Assembly: GCA_013306675.1 (NCBI GenBank)
Contig: JABLUY010000193.1
Location: 1-64,000, forward strand
Origin: Thraustochytrium sp. TN22
Lineage: Eukaryota; Sar; Bigyra; Thraustochytrida; Thraustochytriidae
DNA length: 64,000 nucleotides
Reading direction: 5' to 3'
Under the pieces are notes generated by a model. That model was not told the origin of the DNA and searched no databases. It saw only the letters and a program-made list of their open reading frames with translations. Shown here one piece after another: positions 25,810-35,194 of the stretch (its first letter is position 1; each line of letters begins with the position of its first letter). The translations under genes were made by a program, and so were the position numbers.

Positions 25810-28665
25810 CTATGCGCTGGAGGACAGCTTGCGCAGGACGGCGTCGAGCTTGTCGCGTGGCGAGGCGAGGCGGAGGTGATCCTGCTTGCAGACGGAGGCC
25901 CAAAGGTCTCCGTGGCGAGGCTCGGCGTCGAGGCAGCGGCGCTGCACGGCGGCGGCGGCGTCGGCATCGTCAGCGACGAAGCGCTCAAAGTGGATGAAGT
26001 GGGCCCATGCGTCGCCTAGGTCCGGGTCCGCCTGGACGGCGGCCTCGAACCACTTTCGCGCGGTTTGCAGCTTGTTCTTGGAAGCGAAGAGGCGGCCAAG
26101 CGCGCAAAACACGTGCGGGTCATTGTCGCAGCGCTCCATGGCGTCGGCGGACTTGGCGCGCTGCTCGGGGCGCGGGGCGGCGAGGATGACGTCGGCCCAG
26201 AGGATGCCTGCGGACGGGCAGGCCTGGATGGCCTTGGCTGTGAGGGTGTCGGCCATGCCGGCCTGGCCTTTGTCGCGCTCGAGGCGGATGGACTCGCGCC
26301 AGAGCTCGGCGCTGGCCGGATTCTTGACGCGTGCGAGCTCGAGCACGGAGCGCGCCTTGACGGCGGAGACGAAATCGCGCTCGAGGCGCGCCGCAGCAAG
26401 CCACAGTGGGACAGCCTGCGGGCTGTGCTTGAGGCCATCCAGGAAGAGGCGGCGTGCGGTCTGCACGGCGGCCTCGCGCTCCGCGAGCGGCCTGTAGCGC
26501 AGATGCAGCTGGCCGGCCATGAGCCACAGCTTGGGCTCTGCGGGGAAGCGGCTGTAGCCCTCCTGCAGGAGGCGGTCGGTCTCCTGGAAGAGCGCCTGAG
26601 CAGCCTCGGAGGCCGGGTCGGCGCGGGCGAGTTCGACGCGCTCGAGGAGCGCGGACTTGAGCCAGACTCGTGGCGTAGGGCACCGTTCGCGCGCGTCGCG
26701 TAGCGCGTCGCGCGCTGCGCCGATGTTCCCAGTCTCCCACTCGAGCTTCCATGCAGCAAGCCAGACGCGCTCGGTGTTGTGGCCGGCCTCGTCGATGGCG
26801 CGATCGAGGAGCGCGCGCGCCTGCCGCGGGTCATCAAGCGTGGTCCAAGTCTCCTTGGCGGCCATGAGCCAGAAGAGTTCAGCGCCCGGGCAGCGCTGCA
26901 CGGCCTCGCGCAGGAGCGCATTGAGGGAGCTCTTGTCTCCCTGGCGGCTCTCGAGCGCGACAGCCTTGAGCAGGACGTCCCTGTGGCCGGAAAAGCGCGA
27001 GATGGCCTCGGCGAGAATCTCGCGCGCCGCGACGAGATGGCCGGCCTTTTCCATCGCGAGGGCGTCCGCAAACCAGACGGCCTTGCGGTCCGCCTCGGGA
27101 ACGTCGAGGTCCAGGGTGCCGCGCACCAACGCTCGACAGGACTCCGGGGAGCCGGAGGTCTCGAGTTCGCGCGCGAACTGGAGCCAGTCCTCGCGGGACG
27201 TGACCGGAGGCGGGCCGCCGCCCTCCGGCTCTGTGGCGGACGAGAGCGCGCGCCTGGCCTTGGAAACGATCTTGTCAAGCGTTGCGCGGAGCTTGGCACG
27301 CGCCTCGGGCGACGCGTTTGCCGGGAGCTGTGCCTCTTCGAGCGCGCAGGCAGCAACCCAGAGGCGCGGCTCGCGCGGCAAGTGCTTTCGCGCGGTCTGC
27401 AGTACGGCGCGCGCCTGCTTGTGGTCCTCAAGGCGCGCGAGCGCCAGCCAGAGGTCGACGCTGTCCGGGACACACTCGGTAGCGCGCGCCAGGAGCAGGT
27501 GCGCGTCGGCTTCGTTATCCTCCAGCTCGACAGCGGCTTTCCACAGGCGCTCGGAGCCCGGCAGCGTCTCTAGCGCGCGGCGCAGCACGCGTTTGCGGCG
27601 GTCCACCGCGTCGCCCTCGAGGTCGGCAGCGCGCAGCCAGAGGTTGATGGAGCGCGGCAAATGGCGCAGCGCGTTGTCCAGGATGACCTTGGCGTTGGCC
27701 GGCGTGTTGAGGCGCGCCGCCTCGAGCCAGACTGCCTCCTCGGTCGGGCACACCTTGCAGGCCTCCGCAATGAGGCGGCGCGCATCGAGCAGCTTGCCGT
27801 CGACCTCCTCGAGCCGCGCCGCGGCGATCCAGCCGGGCGCGTGCGTCGGATTCGTGGTGGTGACCGACTTGAAGAGCACGCGCGCCTTTTTGACGTCGCC
27901 CACGCGCGCCGCCGCACCGCCCAGCCCGTCCAGCGACGACAGGTAGTCCTCCGCGTTGATGCCGCCTCCGCCCGCGGTGACGGCGCCGTCGCCTCCTCCA
28001 TCGAGCCGGTCACGCATGGCGCGCCCGCGCTCCGCGCTCATGGCGCTGAGCGCACCGCCCAGACCTGCGGCCGAGAGCAGCACCGAGTCGCTCACTGGCG
28101 TGTATGTATCGTATCGCCGATGTTCGCGCACACCCGAGCGCGCCTCGGGCAGAGCGTCCCACTCCGCCCAACTCACGGTCTTAAGTTGCTGCTTGAGGTC
28201 CGCAAACTGGTCCGCCACGCGCACGGAGCCGCCGTTTTCGCTCTCTTCGCGCCGCGCGCGCTTGCGAGACCCGCGCTCCGCCAGCCGCCGCTCCACGGCG
28301 TCCCAGACCTCATCTGCCTCTCGGTCCGCCATGGATCCGCTCTGCAGAATGGCACCCGCCGTGTCGAGGCTCCCGGCCGCGCCGCCATTCTTGGCGCCGG
28401 CGTCGCGCACGGACTCCGCGGTCGGCTTGGTCTCACCGAAGCCGCCGGCGCCGCGGCCCGCGCCTGCCACGTAGCCCTTGGGTGCCGCGCCGAAGTCCGT
28501 GCGCGCGAGCGCGCCACGCCCGCGTCCCGCGCCCTGCGAAAGCGGCACCGCATCGCTGCGCGTCGTGAATGGCACTGCACCGCGGCCCAGGCCGGCCACA
28601 TACCCGGCCGGCGCGTTCGCCTTGCGAAAGGTCCGCGGCTGCTGGCGTCCATGCTCCTGCGACAT
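25810..28665 (-). CDS. PRPF6: pre-mRNA-processing factor 6 (U5/tri-snRNP HAT-repeat protein)
   Basis: A 951-residue protein, essentially full family length (human about 940). The PRP1 N-terminal domain is at residues about 15-150, with the diagnostic GYVAGLGRGAVPFTTRSD. An extra, related GYVAGAGRGA motif follows at about residue 64. From about 250 to the end the protein is a solenoid of HAT/TPR repeats with repeated LWLAAARLE-type signatures (LWLRAADLE, LWLALARLE, LWVAACALE, VWLAAWKLE). PRPF6 bridges U5 and U4/U6 in the tri-snRNP, so the organism splices even though no gene here has a certain intron. Confidence 0.95.
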   Translation of the reverse strand: MSQEHGRQQPRTFRKANAPAGYVAGLGRGAVPFTTRSDAVPLSQGAGRGRGALARTDFGAAPKGYVAGAGRGAGGFGETKPTAESVRDAGAKNGGAAGSLDTAGAILQSGSMADREADEVWDAVERRLAERGSRKRARREESENGGSVRVADQFADLKQQLKTVSWAEWDALPEARSGVREHRRYDTYTPVSDSVLLSAAGLGGALSAMSAERGRAMRDRLDGGGDGAVTAGGGGINAEDYLSSLDGLGGAAARVGDVKKARVLFKSVTTTNPTHAPGWIAAARLEEVDGKLLDARRLIAEACKVCPTEEAVWLEAARLNTPANAKVILDNALRHLPRSINLWLRAADLEGDAVDRRKRVLRRALETLPGSERLWKAAVELEDNEADAHLLLARATECVPDSVDLWLALARLEDHKQARAVLQTARKHLPREPRLWVAACALEEAQLPANASPEARAKLRATLDKIVSKARRALSSATEPEGGGPPPVTSREDWLQFARELETSGSPESCRALVRGTLDLDVPEADRKAVWFADALAMEKAGHLVAAREILAEAISRFSGHRDVLLKAVALESRQGDKSSLNALLREAVQRCPGAELFWLMAAKETWTTLDDPRQARALLDRAIDEAGHNTERVWLAAWKLEWETGNIGAARDALRDARERCPTPRVWLKSALLERVELARADPASEAAQALFQETDRLLQEGYSRFPAEPKLWLMAGQLHLRYRPLAEREAAVQTARRLFLDGLKHSPQAVPLWLAAARLERDFVSAVKARSVLELARVKNPASAELWRESIRLERDKGQAGMADTLTAKAIQACPSAGILWADVILAAPRPEQRAKSADAMERCDNDPHVFCALGRLFASKNKLQTARKWFEAAVQADPDLGDAWAHFIHFERFVADDADAAAAVQRRCLDAEPRHGDLWASVCKQDHLRLASPRDKLDAVLRKLSSSA

Positions 28666-29670
28666 TGTGGTTTTTGCGTAGAGCGCCGCGTTACTCTCGT
28701 GCGCTCGAACCAGTCAATGGCGGCCGTCACGGGTGGAGGCAGCGGCGCGTCTGCGCGTGCCGCGGCGCCTCGCTGCGCCCACGCCGCCGCCGCCCACGCC
28801 GCAAAACTCGCCCACGCCAGACTCTTGTTTGATCTGGCTGGACCGCTTGAGATAATCGGTGTAACCCATGTAAAAGGACCAATGGTGGACAAGCAGCCGC
28901 CTGAGCGGCGTCAGCCTGAGCACTGCTAGCACTTTGGCACTGCCCTGGCATGAGCACGGGCACGGACACGGACACGGACACGGACACGGACACGGACACG
29001 GACACGGACACAGGCCGATTGGAGTGACTTGCATGTTCGCCTTGGTGGCAACAGGACACGCAATTGAGAAAGAAAAGACTCAGGCGGCAACTGGGTGGCG
29101 GCTGGGCTTCATCCTTGCCCGTGGAAGTTCGCGTCAGTTCGCTCACATGGCTAAGCTCACAGCTCGAGCTGCAGAGTAGGTATAACTTTAGAATTTAAGT
29201 TTACTCTTTTCGAGGGACCAAGACATGGCGCCTCGCTAGGCCCAGGGCCACTTTGTCCCGGCGGCTGTGTGGGGCCTTCGCCCTGTTGTTCCTTGGAGGG
29301 AGGGAGACCCGAATCGCACATGTTCAAGCCAAACCAAAGCAGCGCAGCATGGCAGCATTGGCAGGGCCGACGGCGCCGCGGTGCCGCAGCCTGACTCGGA
29401 GGTGGTACGTCCGGCCGCTCCAAAGTCTTGGGCGGGTGGGAAGTCTTGTGCGCCGCGCGCTCACAGGAAGCCGCCCGCAACGCGCCACGCGGGTTGCTCT
29501 ATCTGTAGTCTGCAAAGTCTGCACTGCGCGGCGCACTGGCGGCGCGATGCAGGTGGCGCCGGGCGGAGCGAGCGGCGTCGGCCAGCAGTCCAGCATCCAG
29601 GCAACCTCTCTCGCCTCGCCTGGCCACAGTAGCAGCGCAGCACTGGCAACGAGCTACTCAGGGCAGCAGG
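28666..29670. promoter_or_regulatory. divergent intergenic region with hexanucleotide tandem repeat
   Basis: 1005 bp between PRPF6 and the first GNAT gene. A CACGGA repeat of about eight copies spans 28961-29012. Short ORFs across it are low complexity and not convincing. Presumed promoters of both flanking genes. Confidence 0.45.
28961..29012. repeat. CACGGA tandem repeat
   Basis: About 8.5 copies of a 6-bp unit, essentially perfect. Confidence 0.95.
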
Positions 29671-30168
29671 ATGGCGTCGAGCGAGGCCGCGGGCAACGAT
29701 GAGTACGTGCTGCGCAGGGCGACGCCGGAGGATGGCGAGACGCTGGCGCAGTTCAACATCGACAGCGCGCTCGAGACGGAGGACCGCAACCTGGACGGCG
29801 ACACGGTGCGCGCCGGCGTGCGGCGGCTGCTGACGGATGAGTCCGGCTCGATGGGCTTCTTCCTCGTGGTGGAGAAGGACGGCAAGGTTTGCGCCGCCGC
29901 CATGGTGACCTTTGAGTGGTCCGACTGGAACAACGGCAACTACTACTGGATTCAGAACGTCTACGTGGTCCCGGAGCACCGCCGTCGCGGCCTCTTCAAG
30001 CGCCTGTACGCTGAGATCGTGTCGCTCGCCAAGGCCGCCAAGGCCGCGGCCGTGCGTCTCTACGTGGAGCAGACCAACGAGCGTGCCCAGTCTACATACA
30101 AGGCCATGGGCATGGAGCAGAGCCACTACCTCATGTTCGAGGCCAGCCTTCCACCCTCGAGCTCCTGA
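29671..30168 (+). CDS. GNAT-family N-acetyltransferase, copy 1
   Basis: A 165-residue protein, one complete GNAT fold. The N-terminal YVLRRATPEDGETLAQFN is the typical first strand and helix. The acetyl-CoA pyrophosphate loop is VVPEHRRRGLFKRLY (the R/Q-x-x-G-x-G/A-like motif A), preceded by the substrate strand NNGNYYWIQNVYV. The C-terminal strand holds AVRLYVEQTNERAQSTYKAMG, with the Asn/Tyr pattern of motif B. The substrate is unknown; the YWIQ.VYV and YKAMGM.QSHYLMFE features suggest an uncharacterised small-molecule or peptide acetyltransferase. It is followed on the same strand by a close paralogue. Confidence 0.9.
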   Translation: MASSEAAGNDEYVLRRATPEDGETLAQFNIDSALETEDRNLDGDTVRAGVRRLLTDESGSMGFFLVVEKDGKVCAAAMVTFEWSDWNNGNYYWIQNVYVVPEHRRRGLFKRLYAEIVSLAKAAKAAAVRLYVEQTNERAQSTYKAMGMEQSHYLMFEASLPPSSS

Positions 30169-30250
30169 ACCCGGCCGCACGCCCAAGGCGACGCCACGAT
30201 GCGCGTTGCGTGCATGGGTGTATGTGTCGCGCGTTGCGTGCATGTGCATA

Positions 30251-30846
30251 TGTCGCGCGTGCGTGGACAAAGGCCGAGCTGACGAGAAAGAAAGTGCGGA
30301 CACGTGCCGCCCCTCAAACTTTCGCTGCGCCGTTCTTTGTGATGAAGAGTAACTCCGTAAATGCACCTGCAGCGCGTGGTGAGCGAAACAATCCTTGCCC
30401 TCCCGTCAGTCATATCTTGTTTTATGACTGTCATGGTTGGCTAGCTTGTGCTCAAGGACGCCTGGCCGCCTTCACGTGTTTTCCATTGCAACGAGCTGTG
30501 CGGGCAATGATTTCCCCTTCGCGAAGCCTTGGCCCGTATGTGCCGCGCGTGCGGCGACGAAGGCCGAGCTGACGACAAGAAAGATAGTGCGGGCACGTGC
30601 TCCCCTCGAGCCTTCGCTGCGCCGTACTCTGCGATGAAGACTAAGAATGCTATCTCACTGTCAGTAGATGCACTTGCAGCGTGTGTCGAGCGGCGAAAGA
30701 GCGCTTGCTCTCCCGTCAGCCATGTCTTGTTCATAGCTGTCATGGCTGGCAAGCTGTGATGCTGGCTGCTGGCTGCATCTACTCGTTCTCCATTGCAGCG
30801 AGTTGTGCTGCCAATGGTTTCCCCTTCGCGAAGCCTTGGCCCTTTT
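30251..30846. repeat. imperfect head-to-tail duplication, unit about 290-305 bp
   Basis: Copy A 30251-30540 and copy B 30541-30846, offset 290 bp at the left end and about 306 at the right because of small indels. The repeat is visible by eye from many shared 10-18 bp blocks. Neither copy appears downstream of the second GNAT gene, so it did not come from simple duplication of a gene plus its flanks. Confidence 0.75.
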
Positions 30847-31079
30847 GTTCGCGATCGCCCGCGCCGAGCCCTCCACGCCTCTGTGAGCCGTGCCGGGCTC
30901 ACAAGAAGGGACCAAGAACGCCGCGCCGTGCCGCAGAGCGCCGCCGCAGAGCGCCTTCGGGACTGACCGTGTACAGCCACGGACGCGCTCTCGCGCAGGC
31001 AACGCAAGGCAGCAGACCCGCAACGAGCCTCTGCCGGCAGCACACGCGTAGGCAGCAAGCGCAGCGGCAGCGGCAGCGG

Positions 31080-31080
<1 letters not shown>

Positions 31081-31128
<48 letters not shown>

Positions 31129-31129
31129 G
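31081..31129. repeat. CAG triplet repeat in the leader of GNAT copy 2
   Basis: About 16 CAG units ending 38 bp before the ATG at 31167. Confidence 0.9.
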
Positions 31130-31166
31130 CAGCAGCCGCCTCCAGAGCACCAGGAACAAGAGCGCC

Positions 31167-31685
31167 ATGGCATCGAGCGAAGCGGCTGCTGCCGACACCG
31201 GCAGCGGCGACGACTACACACTGCGCAGGGCGACGCTGGAGGACGCGGAGACGCTGGCGCAGTTCAACATCGACAGCGCGCTTGAGACTGAGAATCGCAA
31301 GCTGGATGGCGACAAGTCGCGCGCTGGCGTGAAGCGACTGCTGAGCGACGAGAGCGGGTCCATGGGCTTTTACCTGGTCGTGGAGAAGGAACAGAAGGTC
31401 TGCGGCGCCGCCATGGTGACCTTTGAGTGGTCCGACTGGAACAACGGCAACTACTACTGGATCCAGTCTGTCTACGTGGTGCCGGAGCACCGCCGCCGCG
31501 GGCTCTTCAAGCGTCTGTACACGGAGATCGTATCGCTCGCCAAGGCTGCCGATGCCGCGGCTGTGCGCCTCTACGTGGAGCACGACAACGAGCGCGCCAA
31601 GGCAACCTACAAGGCCATGGGCATGGAGCAGAGTCACTACCTCATGTTTGAAGCGGAGGTGCCGTCGTCGACGACCTCCAAGTAG
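31167..31685 (+). CDS. GNAT-family N-acetyltransferase, copy 2
   Basis: A 172-residue protein starting at the ATG at 31167 (gccATGg context, MASSEAAAADTG). The frame is open upstream to 30681 but that part is Gln/Ala-rich leader, and the chosen start aligns with copy 1. The two copies share most residues: FEWSDWNNGNYYWIQ, VYVVPEHRRRGLFKRLY and TYKAMGMEQSHYLMFE are the same. Differences cluster at the N-terminus, the LVVEKEQKVC loop and the C-terminus. Same family role and unknown substrate as its neighbour; a tandem duplication. Confidence 0.9.
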   Translation: MASSEAAAADTGSGDDYTLRRATLEDAETLAQFNIDSALETENRKLDGDKSRAGVKRLLSDESGSMGFYLVVEKEQKVCGAAMVTFEWSDWNNGNYYWIQSVYVVPEHRRRGLFKRLYTEIVSLAKAADAAAVRLYVEHDNERAKATYKAMGMEQSHYLMFEAEVPSSTTSK

Positions 31686-32663
31686 CTCAAAAGTGCAGTC
31701 GTGAGCAATTCATCATCGCCTGGGATTTCCCGGCGCAACGCTGCCGAGACTCGACTCCCGGCTACACGCGCTGGTCGCTGCTCTTTTTCTCCTTTCTGAT
31801 TCAATACGCGCTGCCGCCGTTTTCTACTGGCACATGGTCAATCGCCCTCCTCAAAATAACACGGTATTTCTTGCTCCCCGGTACAACTTCATTCTTCCTC
31901 TCTCCTTTTCAAAATAAGGTGCTCGCGTTCGTGTGCAGCGTTGTTTTTGTCTCCCCTGGCATCGATCGCACCACGCTCAGCCTCTCGCACTCCACTCGTC
32001 TTTGCTTGCTCTTAGTAGCTAGCTACTAGTTACCACAACGGGCATCCGCCCTTGTCTCATTCCCCACCCCGGGTCCCCCCCCTCTCACTGGTGACTGGAC
32101 CTGCTTCGGAACGCTATCTGTGCATCCATCCGGTCCATCCGGCTGCGACCGTGGCGTCGATCCGCCAGGCCAGGCCTGCAGGAAGCTTCGCGGTCAAAGT
32201 TCGCTTTTCATCACTGCACGCTGGTCGCTGCCAGTGGCGCGAAAGCCACAGTCGCCGCCGCCATCACGACTCCACGAGCGCAGTCCGCACCACAGGCGGT
32301 GGCGGCGCCGCGAGAAAGCAGCTTCTACAGCGTGGTGCGCGCGCGTACGAGCGTGCGCAGCGCGGCGCCCGGAGGTCAATTCGTTACACGGATGTGCTGC
32401 GCTGCGCTGCGAGGACGTCTTCTGGTTAGGTGCCACTATGCCGGTTCTCTTTCTACTAACTTAGTTTGTAGTGCTCAGCCATGGATGCGTCATTCAGCTT
32501 CATCTCGGCGGTATTTGGGATGAACGGCTCTTCTTCTCCATGCAAGTCTTGCAAGAGCCTGCTGAGAGGTGCTCACGTCGGCTTGCATTGCTGACAGATA
32601 CGAAGGCCCGCCGTCGGCCCGCGCCTTGGCGGCGCGCGGCCGCGGCGGCGGCGGCAGTGGCGG

Positions 32664-32694
<31 letters not shown>

Positions 32695-32767
32695 GGTAGC
32701 TGCGACGGCGAAAATCATGGGGAGGATCAGCCCCTCAATACGAGCAGTGAGCCCGTTGCGGGCCACC
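31686..32767. promoter_or_regulatory. intergenic region with GGC triplet repeat before the membrane-protein gene
   Basis: 1082 bp. The first part (31690-32060) is unusually rich in C/T and AT compared with the surroundings, with TTTTC-type tracts (3' flank of GNAT copy 2 and possible promoter). GGC repeats lie at about 32640-32700 next to the downstream gene's start. An in-frame GTG-initiated extension (32471 onward) crosses the repeat but is mostly alanine. Confidence 0.45.
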
Positions 32768-34810
32768 ATGAATTTCTCGAGCGACGCCTTCCACACGGCC
32801 GTGGCGACGCAACGAGCGCAGCAGCAGGCCAAGTCGTTCCAGAGGTACGCCGACCGTACGGAGCGCGAGCTTCAGGACACGCAATATGGGCTGCAGCAGC
32901 CGCACAGGCGTGAGTCGCACTTGCGCCTCTACCTGCCGGCGGAGCGAGCCATGGTGTATGCGAGCCAAAACACGGTGGGCAGACTGCTGCTTTCGGAGCG
33001 ATGGCAAGTGCTCCTCTTGTCGCGGAAGACGCTGTTCTATCGCTTCGTGATCTTCAACTTCATGTTGCTTGCCGGCGTTGCTCTGTATTTGTACAGCCTA
33101 CACGCTCCGGGTCCAACGGGACTAGGCGGCCTTCTTGTTGTGCCACCATCCCTATCTGGGATCCTCTTCATGAACCCGATGCTAGTCAAGCTTAGCCTAC
33201 GGCAGTTCAACTCCATCTTCATGATGGCAAACCTAATCGGCGTGTGGACGTGTATCGGCGTCATGTTTGAGGATAGAAGCATCACGGTCGGGTTCGTGGG
33301 CATTTTTCTCGCCGGAGTGGTATACATTTTCCAGGACGCGACGTCGCCGGCGTTCCGAGGTAGATACACGGCGTTCGCGACGGGAATCGGGGCGCTCAAT
33401 TTGATTGTGCTGGTGCTCATGTTCTTCCTCGGGGTGGCGCGGCCGACCAGGACGGTGCTGACGTTTCGCGGCCGCGAGTTCAAGCCCCTGTTGCGCATGA
33501 TCAACTGCGCAATAAACCTTATTGTCTACCAGCTGCGTGTTCTGGTGCAGCACTGGCTCAATCAGAGCCACAAGCTGCTCAATGTGCGTTCGACGACGCG
33601 GTCCGTACAGGTTTCGGTGCGCGAACTGGATGACCTGCGGGAGCTGACGCAGGCTCTACGAGATTTGGAGGCGAAAAAGCAGCTGCCGAAGCACGAGACA
33701 GTGCGCGTGGTGTATCCGGTCGTGGCGCCGCGCGTGCTGCGGCACAGCGATAGCGTGCTCGCAGCGGTCTTCTCACTGCGGGTCCATCAGGGAGTTTACC
33801 GGTTGGTCGTATACAATCGCTATGGCATCGCATTCATGACGCTGTGGTCAATCAGCACGGTGGTTGCGTGCACGCTGGCCGCGATGCACAGTCATTTTGG
33901 GGCCCTGGCGCTGCCCGCCGTGCTGTCTGCCATCTCGCTTAGCGCGGTTTTGATTGGGCTCATGAGCATGCGCATGCTTACGAGCATCGTCCGGCGATTT
34001 GACGTGGCCTTTACGCTGGGCAATCTGTCTGTACTCTTGTGCTGGGGCTCTCTCGCACTCAGTACGTGGAGCGCATACATCGCATGGTGCGCACTCGTAC
34101 TCAAGATCCAGCTCGTCTTCTTCAGCGACGCGCTCCCGGCCAAGCTCGCCACGAGTAGCGTGCGCAAGGGTGTTTGCTTGGGGTGCTCCCTTTGCGTCAC
34201 TTACCTCCTGATAGCCTTCCTCTTCGAGTGGGCCGACACGCTCTTGTATCGGCCCATCATGGTCATGGGCCGCGCCTACGATACTCTGGACGTCATGTTT
34301 GGCGGTCTCTCCACGGTCTCCGTTTTTGTGTTCAAGTCCTACATCTTCAGCATCAGTCATCCAGAGAGCCTTTCCCACTTGCGGCCTCTCATGGTGACTG
34401 CGCGGGTCCACAAAGACTTCGTCGAGCTCTTTGACGCTCTGGTCGACTTCGACACAACAACCTGCAGCACTGAATCTGTCCACGGCAGGGCTAGTGACCG
34501 TGGTCGTCAAAGCTTCTGGCGCAAAATTCATCGTCGTGCTGGCGTTGGTGTCTATGAGAATGACAACGAAGACGAAGACGAACGAAGCATTCTGGATCCT
34601 GGTGAGGAAAGAAGACCAACTGGCAGCAATGACGACCGCGATACGAATGACGACGACGACGACGACGATGATCATGATGGGAGAAGCATCGAACACGTCA
34701 CCAGCAGGAGCAAGGTCGTTGACCAAACGGGTAAAGGAGAGCAGTCGAGCCCTGACATTGAGGATCTGTCTCCGGTTTCCAAGCTGTCTGCGGTTTCCGA
34801 GAACATGTAG
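32768..34810 (+). CDS. orphan polytopic membrane protein with acidic tail
   Basis: A 680-residue protein from the ATG at 32768, which has an optimal context (gccaccATGa); an alternative in-frame ATG is at 32717. I do not recognise the family. A soluble, Gln/Arg-rich N-terminus of about 80 residues is followed by two groups of hydrophobic helices. The first has about five segments (residues about 90-260: RFVIFNFMLLAGVALYLY, IFMMANLIGVWTCIGVMF, VGFVGIFLAGVVYIF and others). A cytosolic-looking linker follows (about 270-350), then a second set of about five (about 355-540: LWSISTVVACTLAAM, LSAISLSAVLIGLMSM, GCSLCVTYLLIAFLF and others). The last 120 residues are acidic and Asp-rich. The two-block layout suggests an internal duplication or a transporter/receptor-like fold. 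A segment (codons covering 33722-33780) reappears inverted downstream. Confidence 0.75.
   Translation: MNFSSDAFHTAVATQRAQQQAKSFQRYADRTERELQDTQYGLQQPHRRESHLRLYLPAERAMVYASQNTVGRLLLSERWQVLLLSRKTLFYRFVIFNFMLLAGVALYLYSLHAPGPTGLGGLLVVPPSLSGILFMNPMLVKLSLRQFNSIFMMANLIGVWTCIGVMFEDRSITVGFVGIFLAGVVYIFQDATSPAFRGRYTAFATGIGALNLIVLVLMFFLGVARPTRTVLTFRGREFKPLLRMINCAINLIVYQLRVLVQHWLNQSHKLLNVRSTTRSVQVSVRELDDLRELTQALRDLEAKKQLPKHETVRVVYPVVAPRVLRHSDSVLAAVFSLRVHQGVYRLVVYNRYGIAFMTLWSISTVVACTLAAMHSHFGALALPAVLSAISLSAVLIGLMSMRMLTSIVRRFDVAFTLGNLSVLLCWGSLALSTWSAYIAWCALVLKIQLVFFSDALPAKLATSSVRKGVCLGCSLCVTYLLIAFLFEWADTLLYRPIMVMGRAYDTLDVMFGGLSTVSVFVFKSYIFSISHPESLSHLRPLMVTARVHKDFVELFDALVDFDTTTCSTESVHGRASDRGRQSFWRKIHRRAGVGVYENDNEDEDERSILDPGEERRPTGSNDDRDTNDDDDDDDDHDGRSIEHVTSRSKVVDQTGKGEQSSPDIEDLSPVSKLSAVSENM
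33722..33780 (+). repeat. inverted repeat arm 1 (inside membrane-protein CDS)
   Basis: 59 bp encoding VAPRVLRHSDSVLAAVFSL. Its reverse complement recurs at 34891-34949 with 4 mismatches. Confidence 0.9.
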
Positions 34811-35194
34811 CAATATGCGCGCACAATCCCGGTACTGATTGATCACGGCGTCATGGATTCGATTTACCACCAGTGATAAGATTGATCCGGCGCAGTGAGA
34901 AGATCGCTGCGAGCACGCTATCGCTGCGCCGCAGCACGCATGGCGCCACTATATCGGAGACACCACACCATGCGCACGCACAGTCTCGTGCTTCGGAGTT
35001 TCTCCCACACCATGCGCTGGCACATTCTCGTGTGCTTCGGAGTTCTTCCGAAAAACCAAGACTCGAGTTTCGAAGCTTGTGCAATTTTTTCATCGTGGTG
35101 CAATTTTCATCTTTCATCGTTCTTCTCCTCACTACTTCCTATGTACAAAGGTGTTGTTGTGGGTTTTGTTGGATACAGAAGAGGGCGCGCGTGA
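34811..35194. other. convergent intergenic patchwork
   Basis: Between the membrane-protein gene and the fusion enzyme gene. It holds the inverted copy (34891-34949) of the upstream coding segment and a two-copy direct repeat of period 42 bp (about 34964-35045, sharing CACACCATGCG and CTTCGGAGTT). The rest is AT-richer than its surroundings and probably carries both 3' end signals. Confidence 0.6.
34891..34949 (-). repeat. inverted repeat arm 2 (3' flank of membrane-protein gene)
   Basis: Reverse complement of 33722-33780 over 59 bp, 4 mismatches (55/59). Read on the minus strand it would encode VAPCVLRRSDSVLAAIFSL, with three amino-acid changes, so it could derive from this gene or a paralogue. 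Confidence 0.9.

Larger units (their letters stand above)
30169..31166. other. intergenic region between GNAT paralogues with a local tandem duplication
   Basis: 998 bp. Two adjacent diverged copies of a roughly 290-305 bp unit lie at about 30251-30540 and 30541-30846. Each has the order CGCGCGTGCG, AGGCCGAGCTGACGA, CTTCGCTGCGCCGT, GATGAAGA, CTCCCGTCAG, TGTCATGG and CCCCTTCGCGAAGCC. A CAG repeat at 31081-31129 lies in the leader of copy 2. Confidence 0.75.
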
